The position numbers and the translations under genes were made by a program. 55,522 nt of DNA from Gammaproteobacteria bacterium (GTDB lineage: Bacteria > Pseudomonadota > Gammaproteobacteria > DRLM01), in contig JAHFRV010000018.1 in NCBI GenBank assembly GCA_023266095.1, forward strand, positions 1-55,522, read 5' to 3'. The notes under the pieces are model-generated. The model had not been told where the DNA came from. It saw only the letters and a program-made list of their open reading frames with translations, and ran no database searches. Shown in pieces: positions 1-8,356 of the stretch (within the stretch, counting starts at the first letter, position 1; each line of letters starts with the position of its first letter).

Positions 1-703
1 ACAGTTGACACTGAGCGGCCCACTTTGCGAGCAGGGTGTAGACCGTGCCCATCTCGTGTTGGGTGAGACGATGCGGATACGCCAGCGCCAGCAGCAGTAT
101 CTGTTTGAACATGCCGCTGACTGAGGTCTGGCTGTCACCTTGTTTGAAAGCATCTTTCACCACGCCGAGGTGCAAGGCCTTACGTTCCGCTTCGAGGTAG
201 AGGGTGTAAATTTCCTGCCAGCGTTGCCCTGCCACGTCTTCGTAGAGTTCGTAGGAGGTGAGCAAGGCTTGGCCGTGATAATACAGGGCGCGATGCAAGG
301 CGGTGATCAGAATGTTCAAATCCTGCCGCAGGCCGTTTTGGGCGAGGATTTGCGTAGCGGCACGTTGGTATCCTTCGGCAATTTCGAGCTGAATTTCCCG
401 CAGTAATTGCGCGATTCGATGGGTCTTTTCCGGCAAGGGAAAAGCGACCCCGGTATAGCGGCGGCGCAAGGCATCCCGCAGATAGTGTACCGGCGCCCGG
501 AGCGGCTCCAACGATTTGAAACGTTGGGTTGCCGAGGCGTCGGTGCCATTCATTTGCGTGAGGGAGTCGAATATTAATCGGCAAGTCTCGCCCAGATTGG
601 CGAGGGGCAGGGCCGCTACCCACTCTTCCGCGGAGTCAGTGCGGATATCCAACGCGCGATGGGCGCTGGAATCGAACATTTCGCCACTGGTCGTCGTTTG
701 CAT
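1..703 (-). CDS. hypothetical protein, C-terminal part cut off by window edge
   Basis: An uninterrupted minus-strand reading frame begins at the ATG at 703-701 and stays open to position 1, so about 234 N-terminal residues are visible and the stop lies outside the window. The start is preceded by a purine-rich AAGGG. The protein opens MQTTTSGEMFDSS and contains WVAALPLANLGET, then a helical region rich in Leu, Arg and Glu, including a stretch PLPEKTHRIAQLL. I see no signal peptide and no catalytic motif. The general look (N-terminal helical part of a large soluble protein) reminds me of large PilZ-associated proteins of sulfur-oxidising gammaproteobacteria, but no PilZ motif is visible in this part, so function is left open. 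It is transcribed in the same direction as epmB. Confidence 0.6.
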   Translation of the reverse strand, partial: MQTTTSGEMFDSSAHRALDIRTDSAEEWVAALPLANLGETCRLIFDSLTQMNGTDASATQRFKSLEPLRAPVHYLRDALRRRYTGVAFPLPEKTHRIAQLLREIQLEIAEGYQRAATQILAQNGLRQDLNILITALHRALYYHGQALLTSYELYEDVAGQRWQEIYTLYLEAERKALHLGVVKDAFKQGDSQTSVSGMFKQILLLALAYPHRLTQHEMGTVYTLLAKWAAQCQL

Positions 704-818
704 TACGGTACCCTTTGGCTGCGCGGCTTGCTTTGCTAGGTGCCTTGGGTCGCGCTGGTTGGTTAACTGAGCGTGTGCATCACAACTTAGGTCGCCGCTG
801 GTTCAAAGAGCGGCCATT

Positions 819-1826
819 TTACACAATTGCCCGTTTGCTGGCTTCACCTTCGATTTCCCGTACCAGCTGCGGGACCAGGTAGCCGGGCAGCCGGTTGCGC
901 AGCCTGGACAGCAGTAAACGCGCTTCGGTCTCGGGTATGTCGAAATGTGCGGCGCCTTGCACTTTGTCCAAGAGGTGAAGGTAATAGGGTAAAACCCCAG
1001 CCGCAAACAAGGTTTCACTGAGGTCTATCAGGGCTTCCACATGGTCATTGATGCCGCGCAACAATACCGATTGGTTGAGTAGTGTGACGCCACAGTTTTG
1101 AAGGTCGCGCAAGGCCTTAACGGTTTCTGCGTCGATTTCCCGGGCGTGATTGGCATGCACGACCAGCACTTTTTGCAAGGGCGCCTGGGTCAACCAGCCC
1201 GTCAATTCCTGATTGACCCGGCTGGGCAGCACGATCGGCAGGCGGGTGTGGATGCGCAGGCGCCGCACGTGGGGAATGGCGGCCAGCTGTTCCGCGAGGG
1301 CCGCGAGGCGGGTATCGCTGAGTGAGAGCGGATCCCCGCCGCTCAAGATGATTTCACTGAGGCTGGGATCGCCGGCGATATGGTCGAGAGCAGCCTGCCA
1401 CTGTCCGGCGGCGGGGTTGGCCTCGCCGTAGGGGAAATGACGGCGGAAACAATAGCGGCAATGCACCGCGCAGGCGCCGGTGGTGATGAGCAGGGCCCGG
1501 CCGTGATATTTGTGCAGCAGACCGGGGTGGGGCATGGCCCGCAGATCGCCCACCGGATCGGTCATGAACTCAGGGCGATGGACCTCTTCGGCGGCGAGGG
1601 GCAACACTTGGCGCAGTAAAGGGTCGTCGGGATCGCCTTTGCGCATGCGGGCGACGTAGCTGCGCGGCACTCGCAGGGGAAAATCGCGGCTGGCGCGCAA
1701 CGCGGGCGCCAGCAGGTCCGGAGAGAGCTCGAGCAATTGCAAGAGTTCGGCGGGATCGCGCACCGCCTCCGCCAAGTCTTGTTGCCAGCGCGGGCGCTGC
1801 CAAGTTAAGGGATTTCGCTGTAACAT
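819..1826 (-). CDS. epmB: L-lysine 2,3-aminomutase EpmB (EF-P beta-lysylation)
   Basis: This radical SAM, PLP-dependent enzyme turns L-lysine into (R)-beta-lysine, which EpmA attaches to elongation factor P. The 335-residue length fits the short EpmB type (E. coli about 342). The radical SAM cluster motif CxxxCxxC is seen at C119, C123 and C126 (GACAVHCRYCF). The C-terminal GEASK, Lys331, corresponds by position to the PLP lysine near the C-terminus of E. coli EpmB. LSGGDPL at about residue 160 is the usual SAM-binding GGD element. The gene is divergent from efp, with about 100 bp between the starts, so the writer (EpmB, EpmA) and substrate (EF-P) are encoded together. Recognition of the family is firm; the enzymatic step is from established knowledge of the family. 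Confidence 0.95.
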   Translation of the reverse strand: MLQRNPLTWQRPRWQQDLAEAVRDPAELLQLLELSPDLLAPALRASRDFPLRVPRSYVARMRKGDPDDPLLRQVLPLAAEEVHRPEFMTDPVGDLRAMPHPGLLHKYHGRALLITTGACAVHCRYCFRRHFPYGEANPAAGQWQAALDHIAGDPSLSEIILSGGDPLSLSDTRLAALAEQLAAIPHVRRLRIHTRLPIVLPSRVNQELTGWLTQAPLQKVLVVHANHAREIDAETVKALRDLQNCGVTLLNQSVLLRGINDHVEALIDLSETLFAAGVLPYYLHLLDKVQGAAHFDIPETEARLLLSRLRNRLPGYLVPQLVREIEGEASKRAIV

Positions 1827-1927
1827 AGGCGCCTTTGTACAGATGGGGTGGCGTTAAGCCGCCCGGAAGACCCGCTGCCGGAACTCGCGGGCCGGTGTTG
1901 TGGGCAGGCATTATAAACGAGGATAGT

Positions 1928-2497
1928 ATGGCAACGTTCAGTACCAGTGAATTTCGCGGTGGTTTAAAAGTAATGCTGGATGGCGATCCGTGCGCCATCA
2001 TCGAAAATGAATTCGTCAAACCGGGCAAAGGCCAAGCTTTCAGCCGGGTGAAGCTGCGTAATCTGAAGACGGGCCGGGTGCTGGAGCGCACCTTCAAATC
2101 CGGTGAAACCTTGGAAGGTGCCGATGTGGTCGACATGGACATGCAGTATCTCTACAACGACGGCGAGTTCTTTCATTTCATGGTGCCGGACACCTTCGAA
2201 CAATTCGCCACCATGCCTGCCGTGATGGGCGATGCGGCGAAATGGCTCAAAGGCCAGGAGATGTGTATCGTCACTTTGTACAACGGCCAGCCTTTGGCGG
2301 TGGCCGCGCCTAATTTCGTCGAGTTGGCGGTGGCTGAGACCGACCCCGGTCTGCGCGGCGACACCTCGGGCGGTGGCGGCAAACCTGCCACCTTGGAAAC
2401 CGGGGCGGTGGTGAGGGTGCCGTTGTTCATCAATGTGGGCGAGATACTCAAGATAGATACGCGTAACGGTGAATACGTTTCGCGCGCGAAGTCTTGA
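1928..2497 (+). CDS. efp: Elongation factor P
   Basis: EF-P binds stalled ribosomes between the P and E sites and promotes peptide bond formation at polyproline stretches. The start is set at the ATG at 1928, giving 189 residues ([12 protein letters not shown]), because this matches EF-P length and follows GAGGA at a proper distance; an upstream in-frame start at 1835 would add about 31 unrelated residues. The tip loop KPGKGQA puts the modifiable lysine exactly at position 34, as in beta-lysylated EF-Ps, consistent with epmA and epmB alongside. The three-domain layout (KOW-like N-terminus, then two OB folds) is intact to the C-terminal [11 protein letters not shown] short GC-rich hairpin follows immediately before epmA. 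Confidence 0.97.
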   Translation: MATFSTSEFRGGLKVMLDGDPCAIIENEFVKPGKGQAFSRVKLRNLKTGRVLERTFKSGETLEGADVVDMDMQYLYNDGEFFHFMVPDTFEQFATMPAVMGDAAKWLKGQEMCIVTLYNGQPLAVAAPNFVELAVAETDPGLRGDTSGGGGKPATLETGAVVRVPLFINVGEILKIDTRNGEYVSRAKS

Positions 2498-2498
2498 G

Positions 2499-2515
2499 TC
2501 CCGCCGGTGGCGGGA
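2499..2515 (+). terminator. Hairpin between efp and epmA
   Basis: Two bases after the efp stop, TCCCGCC and GGCGGGA form a perfect 7-bp stem around a GGT loop. No T-run follows, so this is not a classical intrinsic terminator. It may partly attenuate transcription into epmA or protect the efp 3' end. That role is inferred from position only. Confidence 0.4.
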
Positions 2516-2569
2516 TGCAACCGTTAAGTTGATCGGTTTGTCCCCGATTCTGCGCATCCCTCTCCGGCC

Positions 2570-3541
2570 ATGAGCGGCTGGCGGCCCAGTGCCGATCTGA
2601 CGGTTTTGCGTCAGCGGGCGCAATTGCTGGCGGATCTGCGCGGCTTTTTCGCCGCGCGGGGTGTGATGGAAGTGGAGACGCCGGTGTTGTACGGCGCCGC
2701 CGCCACCGATCCGCATCTCGCCAGTTTCAGCGCCGATTATGGGGGGCCGGGCGCCCCGTCGGGCCGCACCCTGTATCTGCAAACCTCCCCCGAATTCGCC
2801 ATGAAACGGCTGCTGGCCGCGGGCAGCGGACCGATTTATCAAATCAGTAAATCCTTTCGCAATGGCGAGGTGGGCCGCCGCCATAATCCGGAATTCACCA
2901 TGCTGGAATGGTACCGGCCGGGCTGGGACCATCTTGCGCTGATGGACGAGGTCGAGGCGCTGATTCGGCAGGTTTTGGCTACACCGGCGGCGGCTCGGGT
3001 CAGTTACGGGGATTTGTGTTTACAGTACTTGGGAATCGAGCCGCACGGCGCCGATCTGGCCGCGCTGCAAGCCGCGGCGGCGACACTCGACATCGTGGCG
3101 CCCCTCGGTTTGGACGATGATCGCGACGGCTGGCTGGACTTTTTATGGTGCCATGATGTCGAGCCTCGGCTGGGCAGCGATGGTCGGCCGGTGTTCGTGG
3201 TGGATTATCCGGTCTCGCTCGCAATGTTGGCCCGGTTGCGGCCCGGTCCGCCCGCCGTGGCGGCGCGTTTCGAGCTCTATCTACACGGCATCGAACTGGC
3301 CAACGGGTTTCACGAGTTGGCGGATGGTATCGAGCAACGTCGACGTTTCGAACAAGACAATGCGCAGCGCCGCGCTGCGGGCTTGCCGTCCATGCCGCTC
3401 GATGAGTATCTCCTGGCGGCGCTGGACCATGGTCTGCCCGACTGCAGTGGAGTGGCGTTGGGAGTGGACCGTCTGCTGATGCTGCTCACCGGCATAGCGG
3501 ATATTGGCGGGGTATTGAGCTTTCCGTTCGATCATTGTTGA
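2570..3541 (+). CDS. epmA: EF-P--(R)-beta-lysine ligase
   Basis: EpmA (also PoxA/GenX/YjeA) is a class II lysyl-tRNA-synthetase paralogue lacking the anticodon-binding domain. It activates (R)-beta-lysine with ATP and transfers it to Lys34 of EF-P. The 323-residue length matches the family. Class II motifs are visible: motif 2 around FRNGEVGRRHNPEFTMLEWY (about residues 96-115) and motif 3 GVALGVDRLLMLL near the C-terminus. ELANGFHEL is the conserved substrate-pocket segment. The start ATG follows the efp hairpin by about 55 bp, and the gene probably belongs to the efp transcription unit. Together with epmB the complete beta-lysylation pathway is present; the EF-P hydroxylase EpmC is not in this window. 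Confidence 0.96.
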   Translation: MSGWRPSADLTVLRQRAQLLADLRGFFAARGVMEVETPVLYGAAATDPHLASFSADYGGPGAPSGRTLYLQTSPEFAMKRLLAAGSGPIYQISKSFRNGEVGRRHNPEFTMLEWYRPGWDHLALMDEVEALIRQVLATPAAARVSYGDLCLQYLGIEPHGADLAALQAAAATLDIVAPLGLDDDRDGWLDFLWCHDVEPRLGSDGRPVFVVDYPVSLAMLARLRPGPPAVAARFELYLHGIELANGFHELADGIEQRRRFEQDNAQRRAAGLPSMPLDEYLLAALDHGLPDCSGVALGVDRLLMLLTGIADIGGVLSFPFDHC

Positions 3542-3830
3542 ACTCCCGTTTAAATTTGACGTTTTCTAAAATAATAACTATGTCGAATGTATTTACGGAA
3601 GAGTTCATTAGCAGTGAGGCGGTCGCAGGGCGAGAGTTTAACATGTTGTGTTCAAGTAGTATTTTATTTGCGGCATGAGGCTTGCTATATTATCGACGGG
3701 GTTCATGACGGACGATTAGGCAAGCCAAAATAATAACTATGCTGCGCCGTCATGAATGAGACGGTTGTTCTCATCGGGGATTATCTATATTGTCATGCCA
3801 AGCACATTAAACATGGGACGGGAAAGTGCT
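3542..3830 (+). promoter_or_regulatory. AT-rich gap with a 15-bp direct repeat
   Basis: This 289-bp stretch is clearly more AT-rich than its flanks and holds no convincing gene. The exact 15-mer AAAATAATAACTATG occurs at 3568-3582 and again at 3727-3741, 159 bp apart. A TTGACG hexamer at 3556-3561 precedes the first copy, with TATGTC 17 bp downstream, which could be a weak sigma-70-type promoter. The paired 15-mers could be operator-like sites for the downstream PilZ gene; this is inference from position and identity only. Confidence 0.35.
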
Positions 3831-4160
3831 ATGGAGCGTCGATGGACTACCCGCACGCGGGTCAATTTACCTGTTGAATTGCTGCAGGCAGGTACACACA
3901 CGGAAGGGTGTCGGACGCGCGATGTGGGATTGGGCGGTATATATCTTGAAGTGCCACCCAACGTGAAACTCTTCGCGGAGTCCCATGTGGAGCTCATTTT
4001 TAGAGTGGGCGAGCGCGGCGAGGTCACCAAGCATCGCGTCAAGGCGCGGGTGGTGCGGGTCGGCGATGCGGGAGCGGGTTTGATGTTCCGCGATTTTGAT
4101 GCCTCCACTTTCAGGTCATTACAAGAGATAGTGCGTTTCCGCGAAGACCCGGCGTCTTAG
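3831..4160 (+). CDS. PilZ-domain protein
   Basis: A small soluble protein with a PilZ fold, the common c-di-GMP receptor domain. From the ATG at 3831 it has 109 residues (MERRWTTRTRVNLPVELL), the usual size of a single-domain PilZ protein; in-frame ATGs at 3795 and 3819 and an earlier start at 3756 would add N-terminal residues without family support. The arginine-rich N-terminus (RRWTTRTR) corresponds to the RxxxR phosphate-binding motif, and RDVGLGGIYLE to (D/N)xSxxG, except that the serine is a glycine. The change could weaken ligand binding. The target is unknown; PilZ proteins often act on motility or polysaccharide secretion, and the window has a large polysaccharide locus, but no linkage is shown. 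Confidence 0.8.
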   Translation: MERRWTTRTRVNLPVELLQAGTHTEGCRTRDVGLGGIYLEVPPNVKLFAESHVELIFRVGERGEVTKHRVKARVVRVGDAGAGLMFRDFDASTFRSLQEIVRFREDPAS

Positions 4161-4194
4161 CCCGAGATTCGACGCATCATAGCTAGGCCGTTCA

Positions 4195-4371
4195 TCAGTC
4201 GCGAACCAGTTTCTTGTCGTTGATCTGCCATAGAGCGTAACAGTCGGCGCCGCAGAAATAATGCACGTATTCCACCCCCTCATGGCTTTTGGCCACCGAA
4301 CGGGGTATCTCTTTCAAACAAACTTCGCATTGCAATACCGGCTCGTCATGTTTGTCCGAAGGTTTGGTCAT
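4195..4371 (-). CDS. Small zinc-ribbon-like protein (DUF3330 type)
   Basis: A 58-residue protein read from the ATG at 4371-4369, preceded by GGGAGA. Two cysteine pairs suggest a metal site: CEVC (C15, C18) and CGADC (C40, C44). The segment CLKEIPRSVAKSHEGVEYV followed by YFCG..CY..W matches the pattern I know from DUF3330 proteins. There is no signal peptide or membrane segment. It lies between the PilZ gene and psd, in the same direction as psd and about 100 bp downstream of it. Function is unknown; a zinc-binding role is inferred from the cysteines. Confidence 0.75.
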   Translation of the reverse strand: MTKPSDKHDEPVLQCEVCLKEIPRSVAKSHEGVEYVHYFCGADCYALWQINDKKLVRD

Positions 4372-4476
4372 AGAGTCTCCCGCTGATTAGCGCTGCTTAG
4401 GTGAACGCTGAAAAATCCTTGAAGTGATTCTCAGAGATAAAGTCAAAGATTGCTGAAATCTAGCATAGCAGCTTAA

Positions 4477-5412
4477 TCACCACTGGGTGGCGCGCCGCGT
4501 GCCCGCGATGAGAGAGGCGAAGTGCTGGCCCATCTGCACCGGTGCGCCGGGGAGAAAGGTGGGTGCCAGTTCGACGTAGCCTGAGGGGAACAGTAAAATA
4601 ACTGTCGAACCCATGTTGAAGCGGCCGATCTCCTCGCCGCGCGCGAAGCGGAGCGGAGCGAGCCGCTTGCTGTAGTCCCAGCGGCGGGGGGCGTCGCGGT
4701 GATCGACGCTGACCAGCCCAGACCATACTGTTTCCATTCCCGCGACGAACATGGCCCCGACCATGATCAATGCCAAGGGGCCGCAAGCGCTGTCGAAGAT
4801 CATCACCAGCCGTTCGTTGCGCGCGAACAGGCCGGGAATGGTTTCCACCGTGCGCGGACTGACGCTGAACAACTGACCGGGCACGTAGATCATCTCCCGC
4901 AATTGCCCGGCGAGGGGCATGTGAACGCGGTGATAATCCTTGGGTGACAGATAGAGGGTGGCGAACACGCCGTTCTCGAATAAGGCGGCGTGTTCGCCAC
5001 CACCCAGCAAGGTTTGCAATGCGAAATCGTGTCCTTTGGCTTGATAGAGGCGGTCGCGGGTGATGGCGCCGGCCTGGCTGACGGCGCCGTCCACTGGACA
5101 GATTATGGCGTCGGGATCGGCGGGCAAGGGCCGCGCATCCGGGCGCAGGGCACGGGTAAAAAAAGTGTTGAAGTCGGGATAGGCCTCAAGATCGGGCTGT
5201 GCGGCGATACCCATGTCCACCCCATAGCGGCGGATGAACCAATTGATCTGCCAGCGTTTGAACCACGGTGCACGTATCCGGGTGGCGCGGTACATCAAAC
5301 GGGTGAGCCGGCCGTGGGGGGCGAGGTACTGATCCAGCGCCGCAAGGCGATTGTCCCGCTGCTGAGGCGAGGGGCTGCCGCTGGTCGGCGGCGATAAGGG
5401 TGCTTTATTCAT
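4477..5412 (-). CDS. psd: Phosphatidylserine decarboxylase
   Basis: Psd makes phosphatidylethanolamine at the inner membrane. The proenzyme cleaves itself before a serine, which becomes the pyruvoyl cofactor of the alpha chain. Here the cleavage motif is MGST with Ser269, close to the C-terminus as expected. The other residues of the self-cleavage triad are visible: Asp108 in CPVDGA and His164 in DYHRVHMP. The 311-residue length is typical of the proteobacterial enzyme, with a short proline/serine-rich N-terminal extension. Clear family identity; the gene stands alone, convergent with nothing nearby. Confidence 0.96.
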   Translation of the reverse strand: MNKAPLSPPTSGSPSPQQRDNRLAALDQYLAPHGRLTRLMYRATRIRAPWFKRWQINWFIRRYGVDMGIAAQPDLEAYPDFNTFFTRALRPDARPLPADPDAIICPVDGAVSQAGAITRDRLYQAKGHDFALQTLLGGGEHAALFENGVFATLYLSPKDYHRVHMPLAGQLREMIYVPGQLFSVSPRTVETIPGLFARNERLVMIFDSACGPLALIMVGAMFVAGMETVWSGLVSVDHRDAPRRWDYSKRLAPLRFARGEEIGRFNMGSTVILLFPSGYVELAPTFLPGAPVQMGQHFASLIAGTRRATQW

Positions 5413-5703
5413 GCGTCACTGCGTAATGGCTATCGAAGAACCGGACGGGTGCTAACTCATCGCCGGCACAAAACGGGTCATCTTAACGCAGAATCGGGAT
5501 GGGGGACACCCGCTTACTTCTTATCTGATGACATGTTGATGAAAAACATGATTACCTAGTGTCGGTAAGATGAAGCACAGGCCGATGCTATTGCCGCTGT
5601 GCATACTTGAGCCAGTCCGGGCGGCTGGGTTTGCCTGCGCGGAAAGCGGTTTCAAATGACGATACGCGGCTATACCATGGTGGTGACGATGGGGGAAATG
5701 GTA
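5413..5703. other. Intergenic region without a gene
   Basis: About 290 bp between divergent psd and pncC. It must hold the promoters of both. CATGTT and AACATG form a small inverted repeat around 5532-5550, which could be an operator. I see no conserved RNA or gene remnant. Confidence 0.3.
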
Positions 5704-6192
5704 ATGGACTGGCAGGTGCTGGCGGAAAAAGTGGGCGAAGGTTTAACGCGGCGGGGCCTGCAGCTGGCCGTGGCCGAGTCGTGCACCGGCGGCGGCCTGG
5801 CTCACGCGGTGACCGGTGTCGCGGGCAGTTCGCGGTGGTTCGACCGCGGTTATGTCACTTACAGCAATATCGCCAAAATAGAGATGCTGGGGGTACAACC
5901 TGCCACCCTCACTCAATACGGCGCGGTCAGCGAGGCGACGGTGCGGGAAATGGCCGAGGGCGCCCTCGCTCGCAGCCGGGCCCAAATGACGGTGGCGATC
6001 ACCGGCATCGCCGGTCCGGGCGGCGGCAGTCCGGAGAAACCGGTGGGCAGCGTGTGGCTGGCCTGGAGCAGGCGGGGCCGGTCCACGCGGACCCGGTTGG
6101 CTCATTTCCCGGGTGATCGCGACGCCATCCGCCGCCAGGCGGTCGAGTCGGCCCTGCGGGGCGTGCTGGATTTATTGGCTGATGAAGACTGA
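5704..6192 (+). CDS. pncC: Nicotinamide-nucleotide amidohydrolase (CinA C-terminal domain)
   Basis: PncC deamidates nicotinamide mononucleotide to nicotinate mononucleotide, recycling the product of NAD-consuming reactions such as DNA ligation. The stand-alone CinA C-terminal domain is seen in AESCTGG (catalytic Ser/Thr region), GSSRWFDRGYVTYSN, GAVSEATV, and ITGIAGPGGGSPEKPVG. From the ATG at 5704 the protein has 162 residues, matching the family, and the start follows a G-rich ribosome-binding stretch; an in-frame ATG at 5656 would add 16 residues. It overlaps thpR by 11 bp. Genes of this family often precede recA in proteobacteria, as here. Confidence 0.93.
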   Translation: MDWQVLAEKVGEGLTRRGLQLAVAESCTGGGLAHAVTGVAGSSRWFDRGYVTYSNIAKIEMLGVQPATLTQYGAVSEATVREMAEGALARSRAQMTVAITGIAGPGGGSPEKPVGSVWLAWSRRGRSTRTRLAHFPGDRDAIRRQAVESALRGVLDLLADED

Positions 6193-6745
6193 GTCCGCGC
6201 GCCTCTTTTTCGCCCTGTGGCCCGATGAGGCGCAACGGACCGCCCTGACGGCCATGACCGAGTCGCTGCCGGCGGGACTGGGGCGACACGTCGCGCCCGC
6301 CAATATACACATCACCCTGTTGTTTCTCGGGGCCGTTGCCGCCGAGACACGCCAAGCCTTGGAGGCCGCGGCGACGCGGATCGCCGCGTCGCCGTTTGTG
6401 TTGACCCTGGACCACTACGGTTATTGGCGCAAGCCGCAGGTACTGTGGGCGGGTAGCCGAGTGACGCCGCCGGAATTGCGCGGGCTGGTTGAACAGTTGC
6501 AGCGGGCCGCCTCGGCCTGTGGCTTGAGCGTGGACAACCGCCCCTATCAACCTCATCTCACTCTTTGCCGTAAAGTGCGGCAGCCGCCCCAGCTTCCCAA
6601 GTTCTTGCCCTTCTACTGGGCGGCGGCGGATTTTAGTTTAGTGGAATCGCGCTCCGCACCCGGCGGTGTGCGCTATGAACCGTGCCGCGCCTGGGCACTG
6701 CGGGTTGATGTGGACAGTACATCGGGACCGCATTCTGTGGAATAA
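6182..6745 (+). CDS. thpR: RNA 2',3'-cyclic phosphodiesterase
   Basis: ThpR (LigT) belongs to the 2H phosphoesterases and opens 2',3'-cyclic phosphate ends of RNA; some members also ligate tRNA halves. The two signature HxT motifs are at H43-T45 (HITLLFLG) and H125-T127 (HLTLC), spaced as usual. Start is the ATG at 6182, overlapping the end of pncC, which gives 187 residues and the typical N-terminus KTESARLFFALWPDE. Placement directly between pncC and recA suggests a common transcript. Identity is firm; the physiological substrate in the cell is not settled for the family. Confidence 0.93.
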   Translation: MKTESARLFFALWPDEAQRTALTAMTESLPAGLGRHVAPANIHITLLFLGAVAAETRQALEAAATRIAASPFVLTLDHYGYWRKPQVLWAGSRVTPPELRGLVEQLQRAASACGLSVDNRPYQPHLTLCRKVRQPPQLPKFLPFYWAAADFSLVESRSAPGGVRYEPCRAWALRVDVDSTSGPHSVE

Positions 6746-6806
6746 TTGCCCCCTTATGACGCCCGGGTGGCTGAGTTGAAACCAAATACAGAATAGGGGA
6801 TAGGCG

Positions 6807-7836
<1,030 letters not shown>

Positions 7837-7850
<14 letters not shown>

Positions 7851-8310
7851 TACCGACACTGACGCCGACGCGAAGCTGGTACGAACGGCGGCGCTGAGTT
7901 TGCTGGCCCGCCGCGAGCACAGTCGGATGGAGCTGACGCGTAAGCTCGAATTGAAGGGGTACGCGACCGTTGTGGTAGGCCAGGTGTTGTTGTCCCTCGA
8001 AGAGGACGGTTACCTTAGCGATGCGCGTTTCGCCGAGGTCTATGTGCGCGTGCGCAGTGAACGCGGTTACGGGCCCATGCGCATCCGCGCCGAGTTGCGC
8101 GAGCGCGGCGTGGCTGACGCGATCATCGCCACCAGCCTCGCGCCCTATCAGGACGCGTGGTTGACGCAACTGGAACGCATCCGCGCCAAGCGCTTCGGAC
8201 GGGCCGGCGATTTCACCGAGCGGGCGCGGCAGACGCGGTTTTTTCAAGCGCGCGGCTTCACCATGGAGCAGATCAGCGCAGTGCTGGCGGGCGGCAAGAC
8301 CCGGGCGTGA
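7837..8310 (+). CDS. recX: Regulatory protein RecX
   Basis: RecX inhibits RecA filament growth. The 157-residue protein is all-helical, with three repeats of a three-helix unit; the characteristic segments are [32 protein letters not shown] and the C-terminal [16 protein letters not shown]. The start is a TTG at 7837, 14 bp inside recA, preceded by AGGAGG nine bases upstream, which makes this unusual start codon credible. The overlap implies translational coupling and keeps RecX low relative to RecA, as in other bacteria. Confidence 0.93.
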
Positions 8311-8356
8311 CCCGGTTGCGCGCCAATAAAGATGAGTGGCAAAGAGACAAGAATCA

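Noticed and set aside
1964-2932. Minus-strand open frame of 322 codons across efp and epmA
   Set aside because: Both sense-strand genes are certain, and the translation has the composition of an antisense shadow.
6746-6806. LexA box before recA
   Set aside because: Only single CTGT and ACAG half-sites with wrong spacing are present, so no CTGT-N8-ACAG operator can be claimed.
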